A stretch of DNA of 5,998 nt from GCA-2686265 sp036010965 (GTDB lineage Bacteria; Planctomycetota; UBA1135; GCA-002686595). The notes beneath the pieces are model-generated. The model was not told the origin of the DNA, made no database searches, and saw only the letters and a program-made list of their open reading frames with translations. Shown piece after piece: positions 1 to 5,196 of this stretch; the stretch's first letter is position 1, and each line of letters begins with the position of its first letter. The stretch covers positions 1 through 5,998 of the forward strand of contig DASCMO010000198.1 in assembly GCA_036010965.1 (NCBI GenBank). Reading direction: 5' to 3'. The position numbers and the translations under genes are program-made.

Positions 1-64
<64 letters not shown>

Positions 65-102
65 GGGGAGGCCGCAGGCGTGACAGCGCGCGACCGCCGG
101 GT

Positions 103-1788
103 CTACATATCGACGTACTTGGGGCCGCCGCCGCCTTCAGGAGCGACCCACTCAATGTTCTCGTAGGGATCCGCGATGTCGCAGGTCTTGCAGTGCACGC
201 AGTTGCTGGCGCTGATGCGCACGCCGGCGGCGGGGTCATCCTCGGGCCACTCGTAGACCGCCGCCGGACAGAAGTGGCGGCAGGGGTTGCCGAACTCCTC
301 GGTGCAGCGCTCGACGCACAGGGCGGGGTCGAGGATCAAGAGGTGCGAGGGCTGGTCCTCCTCGTGAACGGTCCCGGAGTGGTAGACGTCCGTGAGCTTG
401 TCCATGCAGCCCGCGTCATCCATGACCGGCGCCGTCATGCGCGACTCGGACACGGGCCGGGTGGTGGTGTGGTCGGCGTGTCCCGCGCGGCGCTTCACCA
501 GGCCGCGTCCGCCGCTGATCATCTGCACGCCCACGTCGAGCATGCCCGCGAGCATCCCCGAGTCGAAGGCCTGGCGCCAGTTGCGCACGCCGTGCAGCTC
601 ATCGAACGCCCAGGAAGCCTCGAACAAATCGTCGTAGCGGGCCGTACCGCGCGCCGATGTGTCGCCGGCGGCGAGGGCCTCGACCATGGCCTCGGCGGCG
701 AGCATGCCCGACTTGATCGCCAGGTGGACGCCCTTGAGGGTCGAGGCGTTCAGGAAGCCGGCCGTGTCCCCCACCAGGCAGAAGCCGTCGCCCGACAGGC
801 GTGGCATGGCGAAGAGCCCGCCCTCGGGAACGGTCTTGGCGCCATAGCGCAGGACCTTGCCGCCCTCGAGCAGACTCGTCACGAAGGGATGCTGCTTCCA
901 GCGCACGAACAGGGCGTGGGGATCGAGGCCCGCGTCGTGCTGGTCGAGGCCCACGACAAAACCGATCGAGAGGCGCTCGGGGCCGAGGCCGTAGATCCAG
1001 CCGCCGCCGTAGCCGTCGGTGCCCAGGGGTTGGCCGGCGGTGTGCAGGACCGTGCCCACCAGCTCCCGCCCGCGCTCGGCCGGGATCTCCCAGAGCTCCT
1101 TGATGCCCGTCCCGTAGGTCTGGGGGTTGCATCCCTCGTCCAGGCCCAGGCGCCGGGTCAGGTCCTTGGCGAGGTGACCGCGCGGGCCCTCTCCGAAGAC
1201 CGTCAGGGGGGCGAGCACGTTCATTCCGGCCTCGAAGTTGGCCTTGCGCCCACCGTCGGCCGCTAGACCCCTGTCACGGATCTGGACGCCGAGGACGCGC
1301 TCGCCCTCAAGCAGCACCTCGCTGGCCGCGAAGCCGGGATAGACCTCGACACCGAGTTCATCGGCCTGGGCCGCGAGCCAGCGCACGACGCGGTTGAGGC
1401 TGACGATCAGGTTGCCGTGGTTGCGCAGCTGGGGCGGCGTGAGGATCCCACCCAGTCGCACGTGCTTGCCCTTGCCGCGCAACACGATCAGGGCGTCGTC
1501 GGTAACCTCGCTCTCCACCGGAAAGCCGCGCTCGCGCCAATCGGGAAACAGCTCGGCGATCCCGCGCGGGTTCATCACCGAACCCGACAGGATGTGGTGG
1601 CCGATTTCCTCCGCCTTCTCGAGCACCAGCACGGTCTTCTCGTCCATCCCACGCTCGACGAGCAGGCGTCGTGCGTGGATCGCGCAGGCCAGATTGGCCG
1701 GACCGGCTCCAACGAGCAGCAGATCGACCTCCAACTCCTCGCGTTCGACGTCGCGCACGTTCAGGGAGCGGCTGGGGGCGGAGGACAT
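103..1788 (-). CDS. Electron transfer flavoprotein-ubiquinone oxidoreductase (ETF-QO)
   Basis: This membrane-associated FAD/[4Fe-4S] enzyme takes electrons from reduced ETF, which is loaded by acyl-CoA and related dehydrogenases, and passes them to quinone. The ATG at 1788 gives 561 aa, close to the mature family length. An N-terminal dinucleotide-binding motif lies at residues 27-32 (GAGPAN). Family blocks follow: PQTYGTGIKELWEIP, then a LVGDTAGFLNASTLKG segment contacting FAD. The C-terminal ferredoxin-like part has cluster ligands Cys507 (in FCPA) and Cys530, Cys533 and Cys536 (NCVHCKTCD), and ends with the hallmark PEGGGG stretch. Three more cysteines (491, 495, 503) precede Cys507. The frame is open upstream to 1923, but that part lies inside gloC and lacks family similarity, so I prefer 1788. 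The Shine-Dalgarno signal there is weak. It is the last gene of the minus-strand run, 59 bases after gloC. The family call is near certain; it corresponds to eukaryotic ETFDH. Confidence 0.97.
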   Translation of the reverse strand: MSSAPSRSLNVRDVEREELEVDLLLVGAGPANLACAIHARRLLVERGMDEKTVLVLEKAEEIGHHILSGSVMNPRGIAELFPDWRERGFPVESEVTDDALIVLRGKGKHVRLGGILTPPQLRNHGNLIVSLNRVVRWLAAQADELGVEVYPGFAASEVLLEGERVLGVQIRDRGLAADGGRKANFEAGMNVLAPLTVFGEGPRGHLAKDLTRRLGLDEGCNPQTYGTGIKELWEIPAERGRELVGTVLHTAGQPLGTDGYGGGWIYGLGPERLSIGFVVGLDQHDAGLDPHALFVRWKQHPFVTSLLEGGKVLRYGAKTVPEGGLFAMPRLSGDGFCLVGDTAGFLNASTLKGVHLAIKSGMLAAEAMVEALAAGDTSARGTARYDDLFEASWAFDELHGVRNWRQAFDSGMLAGMLDVGVQMISGGRGLVKRRAGHADHTTTRPVSESRMTAPVMDDAGCMDKLTDVYHSGTVHEEDQPSHLLILDPALCVERCTEEFGNPCRHFCPAAVYEWPEDDPAAGVRISASNCVHCKTCDIADPYENIEWVAPEGGGGPKYVDM

Positions 1789-1847
1789 CGTCGAAAGGGC
1801 GGGGACCCAGGTCGGGGGGGGAGCGTACCAGGAGCCCTCTCGACGGC

Positions 1848-2504
1848 CTACATCATCTCCCGGTAGCGATCCGGATCGACGAGGAACGGGTTGGTCCGCC
1901 GCTCCGCGCCCAGGGTCGAACACGGGCCGTGGCCGGGAAAGAAGGTCACGTCATCCCCAAGCGGAAGCAGCTGTTCGCGGATCGAGCGGATCAGCTGGTC
2001 GTAGTCCCCGCGCGGAAAGTCCGTGCGGCCGATGGAACCCTGGAACAGGACATCCCCCACCAGAGCGACGCGACTGGCAGGCTCGAAGAAGATCACGTGC
2101 CCCGGCGTGTGGCCGGGAGTATGGCGCACCTGCAGCTCCAGCTCTCCGACGCGCACCGTGTCGCCGCCCGCGAGCCAGCGGTCGGGTTCGAAGGCCTCGG
2201 CGCCCTCGAGGCCGAAGGTAACTCCCTGCTCGGCCATGGCCTCGATCCAGAAGAGGTCCTCGGGGTGCGGGCCCTCGACTGGCACGGACAGGCTGCGCGC
2301 CAGGGCGGCCGTCCCGCCGGCGTGATCGAGGTGGCCGTGAGTGATCAGGATGCGCTCGACCTCGACCTTGTGCTCCTCGCAGACGGCCAGGATGCGGTCC
2401 AGGTCGCCGCCGGGATCGACGACGGCGCCGCGCCCGGTCCGCTCGCAGCGCAGCACCGAGCAGTTCTGCTCGAAGGGCGTGACGGGAACGACTGTGCACT
2501 CCAT
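1848..2504 (-). CDS. gloC: GloC/YcbL-type metallo-beta-lactamase-fold hydroxyacylglutathione hydrolase
   Basis: This is a cytoplasmic metal-dependent hydrolase of 218 aa, similar in size to E. coli GloC (YcbL), a type II glyoxalase that hydrolyses S-lactoylglutathione to lactate and glutathione. The similarity runs end to end: the PVTPFEQNCS start, VDPGGD at 30-34, the metal motif THGHLDH at 55-61 (His56, His58, Asp60, His61), HTPGHTPGH at 128-136 with His132 as the expected ligand, Asp151 in the VGD block, GRTDFPRGD at 159-167, and PGHGPCSTLG at 190-199 with His192. It lacks the longer C-terminal glutathione-binding domain of GloB, as this subfamily does. The ATG at 2504 is chosen because homology starts at once; an upstream start at 2543 would overlap the preceding gene. 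It begins 7 bases after the moaD-moaE stop, so translational coupling is likely. Substrate is inferred from family; a bacterium without glutathione would use another thiol ester. Confidence 0.93.
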   Translation of the reverse strand: MECTVVPVTPFEQNCSVLRCERTGRGAVVDPGGDLDRILAVCEEHKVEVERILITHGHLDHAGGTAALARSLSVPVEGPHPEDLFWIEAMAEQGVTFGLEGAEAFEPDRWLAGGDTVRVGELELQVRHTPGHTPGHVIFFEPASRVALVGDVLFQGSIGRTDFPRGDYDQLIRSIREQLLPLGDDVTFFPGHGPCSTLGAERRTNPFLVDPDRYREMM

Positions 2505-2511
2505 GGCAGCT

Positions 2512-3237
2512 TCAGGCGCCCTCGCCGCTCCACTCCTCGCCATCGACGGTGATCTCCTTCTTCCAGACCGGCAGGGAGCGCTTGAGCTCGTCGATCAGGA
2601 AGCGCGCGGCGACGAAGGCGGCATCGCGGTGTGGGCTCGCCACCGCCACCACGACCGAGGTCTCGCCCACCCCCACCGAACCCGTGCGGTGAACGCACAG
2701 CATGCGCAGATCGCGGTCCCCCGCGCCAGCCTCAGAGGTCGCTTCCCCGGCGCCGCAATGCTCGCGGCAGGCGGCGAAGATGCGCTCCATCTGCGGGCCG
2801 ACCATGCGCTCGAAGGCCTCGTATTCGAGGCGCTCGACGTCGTGGCCCCGGTGGCGGTCGCGCACGTCGCCGCAGAAGACCACCACCCCGCCGCAGGAAG
2901 GGTGCGCGACTCGCCGCCGCAGGGCCTCGGGATCGAGGGCATCGGCGGTGAGTTCGAAGACGCCCCGTGCGAGCGCCTCGTCCGACCCCGGCGCTCCACC
3001 GGAGACCGGCGGCAGGAGGGAGATCGCGAGCCCGTCACGCAGGACGGTCGAGTCGGGCACGTACTCGGTCTCGATCACGCCGGCCACATGGGCGAGCGGG
3101 CCGAGCTCGGGGTGTCGCTCTTCGAGCTCGCCCTTGAGGCCCGCCAGATCAAGGGCATCGGGCAGGTCGTCGAGCTCCAGGAGATCGCTCCCTGCGCGCT
3201 CGCGCAGGATGGCGAAGAGCTGGACCGTGACCTTCAT
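2512..3237 (-). CDS. moaDE: Molybdopterin synthase as a single-chain MoaD-MoaE fusion
   Basis: The product (241 aa) joins both subunits of molybdopterin synthase, which inserts two sulfurs into cyclic pyranopterin monophosphate. Residues 1-81 are MoaD: a beta-grasp ubiquitin-like fold starting MKVTVQLFAILRERAG and ending PPVSGG, with the functional Gly80-Gly81. Residues about 91-241 are MoaE: GGVVVFCGDVRDRHRG at 116-131, LEYEAFERM at 137-145, HRTGSVGVGE at 183-192, SPHRDAAF at 201-208, and LKRSLPVWKKE, whose Lys219 and Lys226 align with the catalytic lysines of E. coli MoaE (119 and 126). The reading frame runs through the junction without a stop. MoaD normally needs a free C-terminal Gly for thiocarboxylation; the M. 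tuberculosis fusion MoaX is cleaved after Gly82, so processing after Gly81 is expected. The ATG at 3237 is chosen because MoaD homology starts there, although its ribosome site is weak. It lies 31 bases after ssb. No other molybdenum-cofactor gene is in view. Confidence 0.95.
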   Translation of the reverse strand: MKVTVQLFAILRERAGSDLLELDDLPDALDLAGLKGELEERHPELGPLAHVAGVIETEYVPDSTVLRDGLAISLLPPVSGGAPGSDEALARGVFELTADALDPEALRRRVAHPSCGGVVVFCGDVRDRHRGHDVERLEYEAFERMVGPQMERIFAACREHCGAGEATSEAGAGDRDLRMLCVHRTGSVGVGETSVVVAVASPHRDAAFVAARFLIDELKRSLPVWKKEITVDGEEWSGEGA

Positions 3238-3268
3238 GGCCGGCGCTCGGCCGTTCGCTCGCGCGAGA

Positions 3269-3769
3269 TCAGAAGGGTGTGTCGTCGACGTCCACGCGTT
3301 CGCCGGCCGGCTGGCTCTGGGGCGCGCGATCGTATCCGCCGGCACTTCCGCCGCCGGCATTCCCGCCGCCGGCACCCTCAGCCGAGGCCGATCCGCCGCC
3401 AGAGTAGCCGCCGCCTTCGCCGCCGCCGCCGCCTGCGCCGCCGCCCACGAACTGCCACTCGTCCGCGACCACGTACAGCTTGCTGCGCTTGTTGCCCTCC
3501 TTGTCCTCCCAGGAGTCGAAGCGCAGCGATCCCTCGATGAAGGCCTGACTGCCCTTGCTGTGGTACTTCGCAAATGCCTCACCGCGCTTGGCGAAGATGG
3601 TGATGTCGACGAAGGTCGCCTCCTCGCGCCATTCCTCGGTCTGGCGGTCCTTGAAGCGCCGGTTCACGGCCAGGCCGATCTTGCAGATGGCCAAGTTGTT
3701 CTGCGTGTAGCGGATCTCGGGGTCCCGTGTCAGTCTTCCCATCAAGATCACCTTGTTGTAGCTCGACAT
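3269..3769 (-). CDS. ssb: Single-stranded DNA-binding protein SSB
   Basis: SSB coats single-stranded DNA during replication, repair and recombination and recruits partners through its acidic tail. The 166 aa product has the usual three parts. Residues 1-108 form the OB fold, beginning SSYNKVILMGRLTRDPE, with aromatic residues Trp47, Phe53, Phe59 and Trp87 near positions that stack on DNA bases in E. coli SSB. Residues 109-145 are a disordered linker made almost wholly of Gly, Ser and Ala. The tail VDVDDTPF at 159-166 matches the conserved acidic tip that binds partner proteins. The ATG at 3769 has a good ribosome site (GAGGA, minus strand, at 3776-3780). It is the first gene of the minus-strand run, facing the PilZ gene across a 156-base intergenic region. 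The linker is encoded by GGC-rich repeats, including two copies of CCGCCGCCGGCA (plus strand) at 3348 and 3363. Confidence 0.98.
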   Translation of the reverse strand: MSSYNKVILMGRLTRDPEIRYTQNNLAICKIGLAVNRRFKDRQTEEWREEATFVDITIFAKRGEAFAKYHSKGSQAFIEGSLRFDSWEDKEGNKRSKLYVVADEWQFVGGGAGGGGGEGGGYSGGGSASAEGAGGGNAGGGSAGGYDRAPQSQPAGERVDVDDTPF

Positions 3770-3775
3770 CTCTCG

Positions 3776-3780
3776 TCCTC
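3776..3780 (-). promoter_or_regulatory. Ribosome binding site of ssb
   Basis: On the minus strand the sequence reads GAGGA, then six bases, then the ATG of ssb at 3769. This is the clearest Shine-Dalgarno match in the minus-strand run; those of moaD-moaE, gloC and ETF-QO are weak. That fits ssb as the efficiently translated leading gene. Confidence 0.7.
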
Positions 3781-3835
3781 ATTCTCCGCCGCGGGGCGGT
3801 CTGGTCTCTCTCGTTGCGTCGGTCCTCAAGGCTCT

Positions 3836-3863
3836 AGTGTAGGTCGCTCCCCCACGGAGTCCA
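3836..3863 (-). promoter_or_regulatory. Candidate sigma-70-type promoter for the ssb run
   Basis: The minus strand carries TGGACT (3863-3858) and TACACT (3841-3836) separated by 16 bases. These are 4/6 and 4/6 matches to the -35 and -10 consensus. Transcription would start near 3829, leaving a leader of about 60 bases before ssb. In GC-rich genomes such matches occur by chance, so this is only a candidate. On the plus strand, TTGCGT (3814-3819) and TAGTGT (3835-3840) form an even weaker pair with a short 15-base spacing facing PilZ. No operator repeat stands out in the intergenic region. Confidence 0.3.
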
Positions 3864-3907
3864 CCGCGCTCCCAGGGCCGTTTTGCCCCGTAGCGCAGCC
3901 TGTGACC

Positions 3908-3929
3908 AGGAGCTAGGATGGGTTTGTGA
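3908..3929 (+). promoter_or_regulatory. PilZ translation initiation region with overlapping three-codon mini-ORF
   Basis: Two ribosome-site-like motifs are present: AGGAG at 3908-3912 and AGGA at 3915-3918. The second lies 7 bases before the GTG (3926) that starts the PilZ frame. The first lies 5 bases before an ATG at 3918, which opens Met-Gly-Leu and stops with TGA at 3927-3929. That TGA overlaps the PilZ start codon as GTGA, the arrangement seen in coupled gene pairs. The sequence is certain; a role for the mini-ORF in PilZ translation is inference. Confidence 0.45.
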
Positions 3930-4318
3930 ACAAGCCCCCCGAAGACGTCACCGCCAGCACCGCCATCGACGCATCGACCCCAGCCGATCGCCGGCGCTGG
4001 CCGCGTGCCAAGGCCGACTGGCCGGTCCAGCTCTCGATGGACGGCGGTCGCTTCGAGGCCCGCGTACGGGACGTCAGCCGGGCCGGGGTGTGCTTCTTCC
4101 TCGACCGCCCGGTGAAGCTGATGACGATCCTGTCAGTCGAGCTCGACCTGCCCGTAGAGGGCGGCGTGCGGCACGTGCGCAGCCAGGGCGCCGTGGTGCG
4201 CTGCGAGAAGATCAGCGACCACCTCGAGCACTACGAGATCGCGCTCTTCCTGAGCGATCTGGCCGAGCCCGACCGCGACGCGGTCGAGAGCTACGTGGCG
4301 GCGTCGGGCGCGGCCTAG
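3926..4318 (+). CDS. PilZ domain protein, probable cyclic di-GMP receptor
   Basis: This is a small soluble protein of 130 aa consisting of one PilZ domain after a short polar, probably disordered N-terminus (residues 1-20). PilZ domains bind the second messenger cyclic di-GMP and alter motility, adhesion or exopolysaccharide output through partner proteins. Both ligand motifs are visible: the Arg-rich RxxxR motif (Arg23 to Arg27 within DRRRWPR) and DxSxxG at residues 49-54 (DVSRAG), followed by the beta-barrel strands to about residue 112 and a short acidic helix. Binding competence is therefore likely, but the output is unknown because no effector domain or linked motility gene is present. 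The start is GTG at 3926, supported by an AGGA ribosome site; no in-frame ATG lies nearby. It is the only plus-strand gene in the window, divergent from ssb and convergent with prmC, sharing stop-codon bases with the latter. Confidence 0.9.
   Translation: MNKPPEDVTASTAIDASTPADRRRWPRAKADWPVQLSMDGGRFEARVRDVSRAGVCFFLDRPVKLMTILSVELDLPVEGGVRHVRSQGAVVRCEKISDHLEHYEIALFLSDLAEPDRDAVESYVAASGAA
4315..4318. other. Convergent stop codons of PilZ and prmC overlapping in CTAG
   Basis: The palindrome CTAG holds both stops: TAG at 4316-4318 ends PilZ on the plus strand, and TAG at 4317-4315 ends prmC on the minus strand. There is no intergenic space, and I see no hairpin with a T tract in the flanking codons of either gene, so each transcript must run into the antisense of the other. 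Confidence 0.95.
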
Positions 4319-5196
4319 ACCTGCAGCTCGAGCACACGCTCGATACCGGCCAGATCGGTGTGCAGAGCGACCTCAAGGCGGAACTCTCCTGCCAGGGCAC
4401 GCGCGCGCGAAGCCTGGTCCGCCCCCAGCTCAACCAGGACGTGGCCGCCGGGCAGCACCAGCTCGCGCGAGCGCGCGATCAGCTCGCGCACCCAGCTGTC
4501 GGGATCGCCGGCCGGCGCGTAGAGGGCCAGGTCGGGCTCGAAGTCGCGCACCTCGGGCGCCAGGTCCGCGCGCTCCTCGGGGCGCACGTAGGGCGGGTTG
4601 CAGAGCAGCAGGTGGAAGAGCCCGTGCTCGGCCACGGCCATCGCCAGAGCCTCGAAGCCGTCGCCGCCCGCCAGCTTCAGCTCGGCGCCCAGGCGCTCGG
4701 CGTTGAGGCCCGTGAAGGCCAGGGCGTCCTCCGAGCGGTCGAAGCCCCAGACCGCCAGTCCGGGGAGCTCGAGGGCCAGGGTCACGCCGATGCAGCCACT
4801 CCCGCAGCCCAGGTCCGCCGCGCGCCTGTCCGCGGGCTCGGGGCAACGCTCGCGGGCCAGGTCCACCAGCAGCTCGGTCTCGGGGCGCGGGATGAGCACG
4901 CCGGGGCCGACCTCGAAGGAGCGGCCGTAGAACTCACGCCGCCCGGTGATGTAGGCCACCGGCTCACGCCGGCCACGGCGCACCAGGAGGTCCCGGGCAG
5001 CATCCACGTCCGGCGCCTCAATGGGCCGGTCGAGCTGCATGAACAGGCCCAGGCGGTCGATGTCCAGGGCGTGAGCGATCAACAACTCCGCCTCCAGGCG
5101 CGCCTCCTCGACCTGCTTGCGCTCCAGGAAGGTGCGCGCCATGGCCAGCATCTCGCCGGCCGTGCGCGGCGCGGGAGGGCGGCGGGTGTGGGTCAC
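4315..5196 (-). CDS. prmC: Peptide chain release factor N5-glutamine methyltransferase PrmC (HemK)
   Basis: PrmC uses S-adenosylmethionine to methylate the glutamine of the GGQ motif in release factors RF1 and RF2, aiding translation termination. The GTG start at 5196 gives 293 aa, slightly above the E. coli length (277). Residues 10-90 form the N-terminal helical release-factor-binding domain, with ARLEAELLIAHAL at 32-44 and the PVAYITGRREFYG block at 79-91. The conserved IPRPETE at 102-108 leads into the methyltransferase fold: the AdoMet loop DLGCGSGCIG at 128-137, acidic Asp153 of motif II, and catalytic NPPYV at 200-204 that grips the glutamine. The frame stays open to 5340, but that part lies inside the upstream gene and is not PrmC-like. 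ATG alternatives at 5151 and 5142 would cut into the first helix. The GTG overlaps the upstream stop as GTGA, so translation is probably coupled. No prfA is visible beside it. Confidence 0.95.
   Translation of the reverse strand: MTHTRRPPAPRTAGEMLAMARTFLERKQVEEARLEAELLIAHALDIDRLGLFMQLDRPIEAPDVDAARDLLVRRGRREPVAYITGRREFYGRSFEVGPGVLIPRPETELLVDLARERCPEPADRRAADLGCGSGCIGVTLALELPGLAVWGFDRSEDALAFTGLNAERLGAELKLAGGDGFEALAMAVAEHGLFHLLLCNPPYVRPEERADLAPEVRDFEPDLALYAPAGDPDSWVRELIARSRELVLPGGHVLVELGADQASRARALAGEFRLEVALHTDLAGIERVLELQV

Noticed and set aside
193..1266. A 357-codon plus-strand open frame antisense to ETF-QO
   Set aside because: It is rich in His, Ala, Gly and Val with no motif, and it is fully covered by a gene with strong family similarity on the other strand.
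1789..1923. N-terminal extension of ETF-QO to the first start in the frame
   Set aside because: It would lie mostly inside the gloC 3' end and has no similarity to ETF-QO. The family block begins shortly after the ATG at 1788.
3258..3267. Ten-base palindrome CTCGCGCGAG between ssb and moaD-moaE as an operator or terminator
   Set aside because: It has no loop and no T tract. Short CG-rich palindromes are common by chance here.
3340..3430. GCC/GGC repeat cluster as a regulatory or mobile repeat
   Set aside because: It is the codon pattern of the Gly-rich SSB linker, in frame throughout.
2341..3540. A 399-codon plus-strand open frame antisense to gloC, moaD-moaE and ssb
   Set aside because: It spans three well-supported minus-strand genes and ends in an Arg/Pro-rich shadow of the SSB linker. 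No domain is recognisable.
3238..3582. N-terminal extension of MoaD-MoaE by 115 codons
   Set aside because: This stretch is the ssb gene read in another frame, and MoaD homology begins exactly at the ATG at 3237.
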